Shown here piece after piece: positions 20,546 through 28,490 of a DNA stretch of 64,000 nt. The notes under the pieces are model-generated. The model was not told where the DNA came from, did not search any database, and saw only the letters and a list, made by a program, of their open reading frames with translations. Origin of the DNA: Desulfobacillus sp041396245. GTDB taxonomy: Bacteria > Pseudomonadota > Gammaproteobacteria > Burkholderiales > Rhodocyclaceae. How positions within the stretch are numbered: the first letter of the stretch is position 1; each line of letters starts with the position of its first letter. The DNA lies in assembly GCA_041396245.1 (NCBI GenBank), contig JAWKYW010000001.1:318081-382080 (forward strand), in the 5' to 3' direction. Both the position numbers and the translations under genes were made by a program.

Positions 20546-20967
20546 GCGGCGATCATTCGCCGCAGCCCGCGCATCAGCCAGCCGACGGCGGGCAGCTTCA
20601 TGTAGAGCTCCTCGGCGGCGTCCCAGTAGTCGCGGTGGTCGTTGACCTTGCCTTCGGCGTCGAAGCGCAGGTGGCTGACACCGCGCATGACCTGGTCGCC
20701 GCCGCCGGCCAGGCGCCGGCTGCGGAAATGAAAGGTCCACACCAGTACGGCGCCGTTGTCGGCGACGATGCGCTCCTCGACACGGAAGCGCGGCGCGTCT
20801 ACCTGACGGAACATGTGGGCGAAGATGCGCTGGATCGCCGCCAGGCCGCGCACTTCGTTGAAGGGATCCTTGAAGGTCGCATCCTCGGCGTAGAACGCGC
20901 CGAAGCGCTCGACGTCGGCGGTGCTCAGGCTCTCGTAGAAGGCGACCAGCGCGTCGAGGTTCGGCAT
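20542..20967 (-). CDS. NTF2/SnoaL-like protein, last gene of the CarH-linked operon
   Basis: A 141-aa cone-shaped NTF2-fold protein (MPNLDALVAFYESLSTADV, YAEDATFKDPFNEVRG, DYWDAAEELYMKLP). Proteins of this group often bind or isomerise small hydrophobic ligands; no catalytic set is certain here. It lies 1 nt after the SDR gene and is the last gene of the nine tightly packed minus-strand genes that start with folE2. Homologues commonly accompany this lipid cluster. Confidence 0.8.
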   Translation of the reverse strand: MPNLDALVAFYESLSTADVERFGAFYAEDATFKDPFNEVRGLAAIQRIFAHMFRQVDAPRFRVEERIVADNGAVLVWTFHFRSRRLAGGGDQVMRGVSHLRFDAEGKVNDHRDYWDAAEELYMKLPAVGWLMRGLRRMIAA

Positions 20968-20968
20968 T

Positions 20969-21736
20969 TCAGTCTCCGGTGAGGCGACGGATCAGGGGGA
21001 AGTACAGCCGGTGCGGCAGCAGGCGCAGCAGCTTGAGCACGCGCGTGAAACGCTTGGGGAAATGGATCTCGAAGGCGTCCGTGGCGAAACCGCGCAGGAT
21101 TTCGTCCGCCGCCTTCTGCGGGGTAATCAGCGCCGGCATGGCGAAGTCGTTCTGCGCGGTGAGCGGCGTGGCCACGAAGCCGGGGTTGATCACCCGCACG
21201 CCGATGCCGCGCGGGGCGAGGTCGAGCCAGAGCGTCTCGGCGAAGTTGATCAGCGCCGCCTTGGTCGGGCCGTACACCAGTGCCTTGGGCAGGCCGCGGT
21301 AGCCGGCGACGCTGGAAACGAAGGCGATCTGTCCGGCACCCTGCCGCATGAGCAGCGGCGTCAGCGCCGCGGCGAAGGAGAGGGCGCCGGTGAAATTCAC
21401 CGCGATCATGTGCGCCGCCGCCCTGGGCGCATACTCCCAGGCCCGCATCGGCGTGTAGTCGCCCGCCAGATAGATCGCCACGTCGATGCCGCCCCAGTCG
21501 GCGGCCAGCCGGTCGCGTGCCTGGGCGATCGCGTCTGCATCGGTGGCGTCGCAGGGCAGCACCAGGGCTCCGGGCAGTTCGCCGGCGAGGGCCGCGACGC
21601 GCTCGGCGCGCCGCGCCGAGAGCGCCACCCGCGCACCGGCGGCGGCGAGCGCCCGCGCCAGCGCCTCGCCGATGCCGCTCGATGCGCCCATCAGCCAGAC
21701 GCGCTGGCCCTGCCAGTCGGAGATCCTCGGGTTCAT
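20969..21736 (-). CDS. Short-chain dehydrogenase/reductase
   Basis: NAD(P)-dependent oxidoreductase of 255 aa. ATG at 21736 is used; codons upstream belong to the DUF3833 gene. The nucleotide site is LMGASSGIGEALA, the catalytic pair YGPTK (Tyr-x3-Lys), and the structural motif NFTGALSFAAAL. PGFVATPLT after the active site is typical. The C-terminus is basic and hydrophobic, suggesting membrane association. Its start overlaps the DUF3833 stop by 4 nt. It is likely to act on a lipid or fatty acyl intermediate of the operon. Confidence 0.88.
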   Translation of the reverse strand: MNPRISDWQGQRVWLMGASSGIGEALARALAAAGARVALSARRAERVAALAGELPGALVLPCDATDADAIAQARDRLAADWGGIDVAIYLAGDYTPMRAWEYAPRAAAHMIAVNFTGALSFAAALTPLLMRQGAGQIAFVSSVAGYRGLPKALVYGPTKAALINFAETLWLDLAPRGIGVRVINPGFVATPLTAQNDFAMPALITPQKAADEILRGFATDAFEIHFPKRFTRVLKLLRLLPHRLYFPLIRRLTGD

Positions 21737-22254
21737 CGCTTGCGGAACGACAGCGTCACTTCGCCGAGGCGGAAGCCCCACTTCGACATCAGCGAACGGT
21801 TGAGCATCACCTTGTCGTCCATGAGGAACATCCAGTCGTCGAAATCGACGTGCCAGGTCTTGCCGTCGACCGGCAGCGCCAGCACGTAGCGCCAGCGCAG
21901 GGCGTTGCCGGCGGCCTCGCCGACGGCGGTGCCGACGACGTCGTCGGCGCGGCCGGAATAGCGCCCTTCGCCTTCCTTGACGAGGGTCCACACGCGCTGC
22001 GAAGTCGTGCCGTCGGACCATGTGAAGCGCTCGTCGAGCGTGCCGGTATTGCCCTCCCAGCGTGCCTCGATAACGACGTGGAAGCGCTTCACCACCTCGC
22101 CCGAACGGTCCTGGAACATGCCCCAGCCGTCGAGCGTGCCGTTGAAGTATTCGGCGAGGTCGAGCTTCGGCTGTTCGGCGCGGTATTTGTCGACCGGAAT
22201 GCCGGCGCATCCGGTGAGGCCGAGGGCAAAGGCAAGGGCATACAGGGTTTTCAT
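21733..22254 (-). CDS. DUF3833 lipoprotein
   Basis: A 173-aa protein with signal MKTLYALAFALGLTGC ending in a lipobox (LTGC), so it is predicted lipid-anchored. The mature region is all beta in character (YFNGTLDGWGMFQDRSGE, VALPVDGKTW-like stretch, DDWMFLMDDKVMLNRS), consistent with a lipocalin-like fold that could bind a lipid. Known only as a companion of CFA-type clusters. It overlaps both neighbours by 4 nt. Confidence 0.82.
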   Translation of the reverse strand: MKTLYALAFALGLTGCAGIPVDKYRAEQPKLDLAEYFNGTLDGWGMFQDRSGEVVKRFHVVIEARWEGNTGTLDERFTWSDGTTSQRVWTLVKEGEGRYSGRADDVVGTAVGEAAGNALRWRYVLALPVDGKTWHVDFDDWMFLMDDKVMLNRSLMSKWGFRLGEVTLSFRKR

Positions 22255-23513
22255 GGCGATTCCTCCAGGGTGTGGCGCCAGCGCCAGGCGAGCGCGGCGG
22301 AAATCAGTTTGAAGCCGACCGGCAGCAGGCAATACACGGCGGCGAGCGCGGCGGTGCCGCCTGCGCCATCGGCTCCGACGGCTGTGCCGGGGCTGTAGCC
22401 GAGCCAGGCCAGCAGCGGCAGGCTGATGCCGGCGGCCAGCGCGAGATTCAGCTTGGTGGCCAGTCCCCACCAGCCGAAGTAGCCGCCGGCGCGCACGCTG
22501 GCGTGCTCACGCTCTGCCAGATCGGCCAGCAGCGCCGGCGGGAAGGCGAGGTCGGCGCCGAGGGCGAGGCCCGACAGCAGGCAGATGGCGGCGAAGGCGA
22601 CGACATCGCCGGCGCCCAGCCCATAGGCCCAGACGAAGGCGAGCGAGGACAGTGCCATGCCGGCGATCCAGGCGCGCACGCGGCCGAAACGGCGCGCCAG
22701 CCTGACCCAGCCGGCGAGGCCGGCGGCGCCGGCAATGAAGTAAAGGGCGAGGAAGGCGCCGCCCCAGGCTTCCGCCTGCAGCACGTCGGCGACGAAGAAC
22801 AGCACCAGCGTCGCCGGCAGGGCGGCGGCGATGCCGCTGGCGAGATACACGATGAGCAGGCGGCGAAAGGCGGCGTCGCCGAGGGCGGCGAGCGGCGGCG
22901 CGGCGGCCCGCGCCCCGGCATCGATTCGCGGCGGGCGCGGTGCGCCGAGCAAAGTCAGTCCCGCCAGCACGGCGAGGGTGGCGACGAAGACCCAGGCCAG
23001 TCGCGACAGCCCGGTCGCCGCATCGGCGGCGAGCAGGCCGGGCATCACCGCCGCGGCGACCACGCCGAGCAGGCCGAAGCCTTCGCGGCTGGCGGTGAGC
23101 AGGGTCCGTTCGCGGGGATCGCGACCCAGTTCCGCGCCCCAGGCCTGCAAGGCGATGGTGGCCAGGCTGTAGCCGAAGTAGGTGAGGGCCAGCGCGCCGG
23201 CGAGCCAGGGCAGCGTGCGTGCCGCCGGCGGATGCATCAGCGCCAGCATGCCCAGCGCGAGGCAGGGCAGCGCCAGCAGGATCATGCCGCGCCGCGCGCG
23301 GCGGCGGTCGCCCCACCAGCCGATGAGCGGGTCGAGGCCGGCGTCGAGCAGGCGCGCGAACAGCAGGATGGCGCCGAGCAGGGCCAGGTCCAGCCCCACT
23401 GTCTCGGCGTAGAAGCGCGGCACGTGGACATACACCGGCAACGCCGCCATCGCCAGCGGCAGGCCGAGCGCGCCGTAGGCGAGCCAGTGGCGGGGGGCGA
23501 GCACGGGCGTCAT
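22251..23513 (-). CDS. MFS transporter (GPH/MelB-like)
   Basis: A 420-aa, 12-helix major facilitator. The loop 2-3 motif is seen in DAGLDPLIGWWGDRRRARRG, a form typical of the glycoside-pentoside-hexuronide group. In this operon context a lipid, fatty acid or pterin substrate is more likely than a sugar. That is inference. It overlaps its neighbours by 4 nt on both sides. Confidence 0.85.
   Translation of the reverse strand: MTPVLAPRHWLAYGALGLPLAMAALPVYVHVPRFYAETVGLDLALLGAILLFARLLDAGLDPLIGWWGDRRRARRGMILLALPCLALGMLALMHPPAARTLPWLAGALALTYFGYSLATIALQAWGAELGRDPRERTLLTASREGFGLLGVVAAAVMPGLLAADAATGLSRLAWVFVATLAVLAGLTLLGAPRPPRIDAGARAAAPPLAALGDAAFRRLLIVYLASGIAAALPATLVLFFVADVLQAEAWGGAFLALYFIAGAAGLAGWVRLARRFGRVRAWIAGMALSSLAFVWAYGLGAGDVVAFAAICLLSGLALGADLAFPPALLADLAEREHASVRAGGYFGWWGLATKLNLALAAGISLPLLAWLGYSPGTAVGADGAGGTAALAAVYCLLPVGFKLISAALAWRWRHTLEESP
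22951..22972 (+). repeat. AAAGTCAG-N10-ACGG interspersed motif, copy 5
   Basis: Exact match inside the MFS gene, antisense to coding. It encodes Leu-Thr-Leu with an ACT codon. Confidence 0.7.
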
Positions 23514-24022
23514 CCGGGCGGCGCCTGGAGCAGGGCGCCGCGCAGCCGCGGCGCGCGCGTGCGCGGATCGAGCCAGATGGCGAAGAAGTGGCGGGCGAAT
23601 TCCTCATCGGCGATGTCGCCGAGCCGTTTCTCGCGAAAGTAGAAGCGCGCGCCGCCGCCGGGCAGGTGGATGCCGGTGATCGTGTCGCCGGGGGCGACAT
23701 CCGGGAAGAGGGCGCGCATTGCCGCCGTCCAGCGGGCGAGGTCGGCTTCGCCGGCGCCGAGGCGGCGCATTTCCTCCTCGCTGGACCGCACGATGCGCTC
23801 GGCCGGGATCGCGCGCCGGTATTCCAGCACCAGCGCCAGCGGCGGCGCCGGCGCGCCGGCCGACTCGCCCGAGACCCACAGCGTGGCGCGGTAGAGGTCG
23901 AGGCCGAACCAGCTCATGTCGCCGCTGCCCCAGCGGCGCCAGTCGCCCTCAGCGCGCGCCGCCTCCGGCAGTGCCTGCGCCGGCGCGGCGAGCAGCATCA
24001 GCAGGAGCAGCCAGGGCCTCAT
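23510..24022 (-). CDS. Chalcone isomerase-like periplasmic protein
   Basis: A 170-aa secreted protein. The signal MRPWLLLLMLLAAPAQA has a likely cleavage after AQA. The mature part shows the chalcone-isomerase-like pattern (GLDLYRATLWVSG, RAIPAERIVRSSEEEMRR, FPDVAPGDTITGIHLPGGG, FARHFFAIWLDPRT). Bacterial members usually lack the plant catalytic residues and are thought to bind fatty acids. ATG at 24022 overlaps the CFA gene stop. Confidence 0.8.
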   Translation of the reverse strand: MRPWLLLLMLLAAPAQALPEAARAEGDWRRWGSGDMSWFGLDLYRATLWVSGESAGAPAPPLALVLEYRRAIPAERIVRSSEEEMRRLGAGEADLARWTAAMRALFPDVAPGDTITGIHLPGGGARFYFREKRLGDIADEEFARHFFAIWLDPRTRAPRLRGALLQAPPG

Positions 24023-25227
24023 CGCGCGTGGGCCAGCTCGAACTGCACGACGTCGGTGGAGCCGGCGGCGAAGCCGGCCTCGCAATACGCGAGGTAGAAG
24101 CGCCAGAGGCGGCGGAAGCGCTCGTCGAAGCCGAGGCGGGCGATCTCCGGCCAGGCCGCCTCGAAGTTGCGCGCCCACTCGGCCAGGGTGCGCGCATAGT
24201 CGCGGCCGAAGGCGAAGGCCTCGCGCACCTCCAGTCCGGCCCGTTGCGCCTGCTGGCGGAAGGCGGCGACGGAAGGCAGCACGCCGCCCGGGAAGACCAT
24301 CTGCTGGATGAAGTCGGTGCCCTTGCGGTAGCGCGCGAACAGGTCGTCGCGGATGGTGATGCTCTGCACCACGGCGCGGCCCTCCGGCGCCAGGTTGCGC
24401 GCCACGGTCCTGAACCAGGCCGGCCACCAGCGCTCGCCGACGGCCTCGAACATCTCCACCGAGACGATGTGGTCGTAGCGGCCGTCGAGGTCGCGGTAGT
24501 CCGTCAGCGAGAAGCGGGCGCGGTCCGCCAGGCCGGCGCGCGCGATGCGCGTCCGGGCGTAGTCGAGCTGCGCCGGCGAGAGGGTGATGCCGTGCATCGC
24601 CAGCCCGTCGCGCGCGGCCAGCTCGGCGAAGCCGCCCCAGCCGCAGCCGATCTCGAGCACGCGTTCGCCCGGCATGGCACCGAGCCGGTCGAGGATGCGG
24701 CGGTTTTTTGCCGCCTGCGCCGCCTGCAGCGGCCGCTCCGCCTGACCCTCGTACAGCGCCGACGAGTAGCTCATCGTCGGATCGAGCCAGAGGCGATAGA
24801 AGTCGTTGCCGAGGTCGTAGTGGGCGAGGATGTTGCGCCTCGAGCCGGCGCGCGTGTTGGCATTGAAGAAGTGGCGCAGTCGCGCACCGATGAGCGACCA
24901 GGCGCTGCCGTAGAGGGCATGCGCAAGTGTGTCGCGGTTCTCCGCCAACAGGGTGAGCAGGGCGGCCGGGTCGGGGGAATCCCACAATCCGTCGATCCAG
25001 GTCTCGGCCAGGCCGATGTCGCCGCGCGCCAGCACGGCGTCGAACACCGCCCAGTCGCGGACTGCCATCGCGGCCTGGCGTGGCCCAGCACCGAAGCGCT
25101 GCCGCAGCCCGCCCGGCAAAGTCAGCTCCAGCGACCCGCCGCGCAGTCCTTCGAGCAGGCGCAGCACAGACCGGGCGCGGCGCGGCAGCGCGGTTTTCGG
25201 CAGGTCGAGCGTCAGGGTTTCGTTCAT
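24019..25227 (-). CDS. Cyclopropane-fatty-acyl-phospholipid synthase-type methyltransferase
   Basis: SAM-dependent methyltransferase acting on unsaturated acyl chains in phospholipids. At 402 aa it is of Cfa length (E. coli 382). The SAM loop VLEIGCGWGGFAEL is at about residues 190-203. AHYDLGNDFYRLWLDPTMSYS (about 135-155) and MFEAVGERWWP are family hallmarks. It may make cyclopropane acids or, like UfaM-type enzymes in light-induced clusters, methylate an acyl chain on the way to furan fatty acids. The sequence alone cannot decide. ATG at 25227 overlaps the DUF1365 stop. Confidence 0.88.
   Translation of the reverse strand: MNETLTLDLPKTALPRRARSVLRLLEGLRGGSLELTLPGGLRQRFGAGPRQAAMAVRDWAVFDAVLARGDIGLAETWIDGLWDSPDPAALLTLLAENRDTLAHALYGSAWSLIGARLRHFFNANTRAGSRRNILAHYDLGNDFYRLWLDPTMSYSSALYEGQAERPLQAAQAAKNRRILDRLGAMPGERVLEIGCGWGGFAELAARDGLAMHGITLSPAQLDYARTRIARAGLADRARFSLTDYRDLDGRYDHIVSVEMFEAVGERWWPAWFRTVARNLAPEGRAVVQSITIRDDLFARYRKGTDFIQQMVFPGGVLPSVAAFRQQAQRAGLEVREAFAFGRDYARTLAEWARNFEAAWPEIARLGFDERFRRLWRFYLAYCEAGFAAGSTDVVQFELAHAR
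25118..25139 (+). repeat. AAAGTCAG interspersed motif, copy 6 (distal half degenerate)
   Basis: Inside the CFA-type gene, antisense. The proximal 8-mer is exact; the distal half reads CCGC. Confidence 0.5.
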
Positions 25228-25988
25228 CGCGTCGTCTCCTCGAGCGGGGGTTCGGGTTTGCGGAAGAAGGGCACGCGCTTCAGCCAAAGCCGCAGCGCCT
25301 GCCAGTGGATGCGCGCCATCACGCCGAGCGTCATCCACGGATAGCCGAAGAAGGCGCGCGCCAGGCGCGCCGCCGTGAGCGGCACGGCGCGGCCGGAAAT
25401 CGCGGTGTGCAGCAGGTCGCCCTCGGCGTCGGCGTGGTCGATCCGCGCCAGCCGGCGCGGATCGCCGGGCCGGGCATGGAAGCGGAAGCGGTAGTGGCCC
25501 CGCACCGCCATGAAGGGCGAGACATGGAACACCTTGCGCGCCTCGAGCGCCTCGCCGTCGCGGATCGGACGCCCGTCCGCATGCGCGACCAGGTAGTTGT
25601 GGCGCTCGCCGAAGGTGTTGTTCACCTCGGCCAGCACGGCAGCGAGCCGGCCGTCGCGGTCGTGGCAATACCAGAAGCTGACCGGGTTGAAGACATAGCC
25701 GAGCATGCGCGGGAAACACTGCAGCCAGACCTCGCCGTCGGCGGCGATGCCCTCGCGCGCCAGCAGGGCGCGGATCCACGGCAGCGGATGCGAGCCGTCG
25801 CGCGCGCCGTGGTCCTCGAAACGGAAGGAGAACAGGTTGCGGCGGTTTACCGAGAAGCAGGGCGCGGCCGCCTCGTCGAGGCGGTGCAGCGGCAGCAGCA
25901 GGGCGAACACCGGATAGGTGAAGCGGTGCTGCGCCGGCCGCAGCCGGCGGTGCATCACCGTGCCGAACAGGATCTGCGCCGAGCTCAT
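25224..25988 (-). CDS. DUF1365 family protein
   Basis: A 254-aa protein of COG3496. Landmarks: FGTVMHRRLRPAQHRFTY, RMLGYVFNPVSFWYCHD, VNNTFGERHNYLV and KVFHVSPFMAVRG. Its biochemical role is unknown. It almost always neighbours an FAD amine oxidase-like protein and a CFA-type methyltransferase, as here, so a role in the same acyl-chain modification is likely. ATG at 25988 overlaps the upstream stop by 4 nt. Confidence 0.87.
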   Translation of the reverse strand: MSSAQILFGTVMHRRLRPAQHRFTYPVFALLLPLHRLDEAAAPCFSVNRRNLFSFRFEDHGARDGSHPLPWIRALLAREGIAADGEVWLQCFPRMLGYVFNPVSFWYCHDRDGRLAAVLAEVNNTFGERHNYLVAHADGRPIRDGEALEARKVFHVSPFMAVRGHYRFRFHARPGDPRRLARIDHADAEGDLLHTAISGRAVPLTAARLARAFFGYPWMTLGVMARIHWQALRLWLKRVPFFRKPEPPLEETTR

Positions 25989-27283
25989 GCCGCCTTCCCC
26001 AGCTTGTCGTACCAGGGCGCGCGGCAGCCGAAGGCGCCGGCGACGGCGAGGCCTGAGCGCAGCCCGTCCTCGTGGAAGCCGTAGCCGCTCCAGGCACCGC
26101 AGAACCAGACGCGGTCGCGTCCGGAGAGCGCCGGCAGCTCGCGCTGGGCGGCGATGGCCGGGCCGTCGAAGATCGGATGGGCATAGGTGAACGAGGCGAT
26201 CGTCTTCTCCTGCGCCGGCGCGCGCTGCGGGTTGAGGGTCACCACCACCGGCTGCCTGAAGGGCAGCGGCTGCAGGCGGTTGATGAGATACGAGACCGAC
26301 ACCGGGTTGCGCTCGGGCCCGTCGCGGCGCGACAGGTAGTTCCAGGCCGACCAGAGGCCGCGCTCGCGCGGCAGCAGCGCGGCATCGGTGTGCAGCACGG
26401 CATGGTTGGGTTCGTAGCGGATGGCCGCGAGCGCGCGCCGCTCGGCCGGGCTGGCATCCTCGTCGAGGATCGCCAGCGCCTGGTCGCTGTGGCAGGCCAG
26501 CACGACGTGGTCGAACTCCTCCACCTCGCGGTCGTGGGCGACGAGGATGCCGCGCGGCGTGCGGAAGACGCGCCGCACCGGCGAAGACAGGCGGATGTCC
26601 TCGATGCCGGCGGCGAGTTTGTTTACGTACTCGCGCCCGCCGCCCTTGACGGTGCGCCAGGCCGGACGGTCGAAGACCTGCAGCAAACCGTGGTTGTGGC
26701 AAAAACGCACGAAGGTGGCGAGCGGGTAGTCGAGCATCTGCCCGGCCGGGCACGACCAGATCGCCGCCGCCATCGGCAGCAGGTACCAGTCGGAGAAGGC
26801 GCGCGAATAGTTTCCCGCGGCGAGGAAGGCACGCAACGTCATGCCGTCGTCGGCATGGCGCTGCAGCCAGTCGACGCTCTCGCGGTTGAAGCGCAGGATG
26901 TCGGCCAGCATGCGCCAGAACTCCGGCCGCACCAGGTTGCGCTTCTGGCCGAACACCGTGGCGAGGCTGGAGCCGGCCCATTCCAGCGCCGGCGATTCGA
27001 GGCTGACGGCGAAGGACATCTCGCTCTCGACGCTGTCCACCCCGAGGTGGTCGAAGAGGGCGGTGAGGTTGGGGTAGGTCTTGTGGTTGAAGACGAGGAA
27101 GCCGGTGTCGACCGGATGCGTCACGCCGTCGAGCGTGACGTCGACGGTGTTCGTGTGTCCGCCCAGGCGCGGCGCCGCCTCGTAGAGCGTGACGGCGTGG
27201 CGCTGCGCCAGCAGCCAGGCGGCGGAAAGCCCGGAGATGCCCGAGCCGACGACGGCGATGCGCTTTCTGTTGGCGTTCATCAT
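25985..27283 (-). CDS. FAD-dependent amine oxidase-like protein (COG2907)
   Basis: A flavoprotein of 432 aa. The dinucleotide motif VVGSGISGLSAAWLL is near residue 10, and GGHTNTVDV and GFLVFNHKTYPNL follow. The C-terminal FAD motif is in VWFCGAWSGYGFHEDGLRSG. ATG at 27283 follows GGGGAG by 5 nt and overlaps the folE2 stop; a second ATG is adjacent. Members occur with CFA-type enzymes and are thought to oxidise acyl chains, not amines. Proteins in such loci have been linked to furan fatty acid synthesis in other bacteria. The exact step is not assignable here. Confidence 0.87.
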   Translation of the reverse strand: MMNANRKRIAVVGSGISGLSAAWLLAQRHAVTLYEAAPRLGGHTNTVDVTLDGVTHPVDTGFLVFNHKTYPNLTALFDHLGVDSVESEMSFAVSLESPALEWAGSSLATVFGQKRNLVRPEFWRMLADILRFNRESVDWLQRHADDGMTLRAFLAAGNYSRAFSDWYLLPMAAAIWSCPAGQMLDYPLATFVRFCHNHGLLQVFDRPAWRTVKGGGREYVNKLAAGIEDIRLSSPVRRVFRTPRGILVAHDREVEEFDHVVLACHSDQALAILDEDASPAERRALAAIRYEPNHAVLHTDAALLPRERGLWSAWNYLSRRDGPERNPVSVSYLINRLQPLPFRQPVVVTLNPQRAPAQEKTIASFTYAHPIFDGPAIAAQRELPALSGRDRVWFCGAWSGYGFHEDGLRSGLAVAGAFGCRAPWYDKLGKAA

Positions 27284-28089
27284 GCGTTCTCCCCGTTGCT
27301 GCCGCTGATCTCGGCGTAGGCCGAGTGGTTGTGGATGGACTCGAAGTTCTCCGACTTGACGGTCCACTCGGCGATGCGCGGCTCGCGCTTCAGGCGCAGG
27401 GCGATGTCGCGCACCAGATCCTCGACGAACTTCGGGTTGTCGTAGGCGCGCTCGGTGACCCACTTCTCGTCCGGCCGCTTGAGCAGGCCGAACACCTCGC
27501 AGGAGGCCTCCTCCTCGGCCAGGCGCACCAGCGCGTCGGGCGTCATCGGCTCGCGCAGGCGCACGGCGAGGGTGATGTGCGAGCGCTGGTTGTGGGCGCC
27601 GTAGTCGGAGATCTTCTTCGAGCAGGGGCAGAGGCTGGTCACCGGCGCTACGATTTCCATATGCAGCTCGGCGGGCAGGCCGGCGTGCTTCTCGGCGCGC
27701 AGGCGCACGTCGTAATCGAGCAGGCTTTCCACGCCGGAGATCGGCGCCTCCTTGGAGATGAAATAGGGGAAGGCCAGTTCGATCGTGCCGCTGCTTGCAT
27801 CCAGCCGGCGCAGCATTTCGTCGAGCATGCGCAGCAGCCGCTCGGGCGTGAGCGCCGGGCGCTTCTTTTCCAGCAGCTCGATGAAGCGCGACATGTGGGT
27901 GCCCTTCACCTCGGGCGACAGGCCGACGGCCATGCTGACCTCGGCCACGGTGTGCTGCACCTGGCCCTGGCCGTCGAAGAGGGCGAGGGGATAGCGAAGT
28001 CCCTTCACCCCGACCCTGTTTATGGCCTGCTGGCGATGGTCGGCGCTGGCCTGGATGTCGGGCAGGAAGAATCTTTCGGGTGCATTCAT
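27280..28089 (-). CDS. folE2: GTP cyclohydrolase FolE2
   Basis: Converts GTP to dihydroneopterin triphosphate, the entry to folate and pterins, with a metal-flexible active site. ATG at 28089 is preferred (GGAG 7 nt upstream); it gives 269 aa, the family length. A start at 28122 would add 11 poorly conserved residues. Hallmarks: INRVGVKGLRYPL, GTHMSRFIELLE and the catalytic cysteine region VTSLCPCSKKIS. FolE2 is usually a zinc-starvation paralogue. Here it leads a lipid operon under a photoreceptor repressor, and could supply the folate antenna for photolyase. Confidence 0.93.
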   Translation of the reverse strand: MNAPERFFLPDIQASADHRQQAINRVGVKGLRYPLALFDGQGQVQHTVAEVSMAVGLSPEVKGTHMSRFIELLEKKRPALTPERLLRMLDEMLRRLDASSGTIELAFPYFISKEAPISGVESLLDYDVRLRAEKHAGLPAELHMEIVAPVTSLCPCSKKISDYGAHNQRSHITLAVRLREPMTPDALVRLAEEEASCEVFGLLKRPDEKWVTERAYDNPKFVEDLVRDIALRLKREPRIAEWTVKSENFESIHNHSAYAEISGSNGENA

Positions 28090-28125
28090 GTCGTGTCTCC
28101 GTTGCGGATTGGGGTCATTCATCGA

Positions 28126-28407
28126 TCAGATCAGCAGGCTTCCAGCAACAGCGGCTGGGCGGTCCTGCGGCGGCAGGCAGTCGGGCAGGGAATGCGGCAG
28201 ACCCGGATTGTGGTAAAGCAGCAGCAGACGAACATCATCGCTGTCCTGGACAACATGGCAGACGCTCGAATCGCTCGAAACCGCTCCGGCAGGCATCGCG
28301 GCTTGGTTCGCGACACCGGCTGCAGCCAGGGTCTTGTCGTCCGCGGCCAGGGCCAGCACAGAGACGGAGAGGGTAACCGCAAGAATCGTGATATCGAAGG
28401 GTTTCAT
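28126..28407 (-). CDS. Small secreted protein of unknown function, first gene of the CarH-divergent operon
   Basis: A 93-aa ORF starting at ATG 28407. A hydrophobic signal (KPFDITILAVTLSVSVLALA, cleavage likely after ALA) precedes a mature peptide with two cysteines and a Pro-rich tail. I do not recognise a family. It lies 36 nt before folE2 and directly downstream of the predicted minus-strand promoter, so it would be the first gene of the operon. A third copy of the operator palindrome lies inside it. It could instead be a poorly conserved leader ORF. Confidence 0.55.
   Translation of the reverse strand: MKPFDITILAVTLSVSVLALAADDKTLAAAGVANQAAMPAGAVSSDSSVCHVVQDSDDVRLLLLYHNPGLPHSLPDCLPPQDRPAAVAGSLLI
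28242..28253. promoter_or_regulatory. Third copy of the CarH-type operator palindrome
   Basis: TGTCCTGGACAA, identical to the two copies in the divergent promoter region, lies 162 bp into the first operon gene. It could serve as an auxiliary operator for looping or as a roadblock. Confidence 0.5.
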
Positions 28408-28413
28408 GTTTAA

Positions 28414-28487
28414 TGTCCTGGACAAGAATTGAACTTGAGGCTAATATAGGCATCAGAACTTCACTTGTCAAGTATTTGTCCAGGACA
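28414..28487. promoter_or_regulatory. Divergent promoters with paired operator palindromes (predicted CarH sites)
   Basis: Two perfect copies of TGTCCTGGACAA lie in opposite orientation at 28414-28425 and 28476-28487. The minus-strand promoter is near consensus: TTGACA (28471-28466), a 17-nt spacer, TATATT (28448-28443). The plus-strand promoter is TGGACA (28419-28424), a 17-nt spacer, TAATAT (28442-28447). The -10 boxes overlap, and the plus -35 box is part of an operator. The geometry fits simultaneous dark repression of both transcripts by a tetrameric MerR-type photoreceptor. It is not experimentally supported here. Confidence 0.7.
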
Positions 28488-28490
28488 TTT

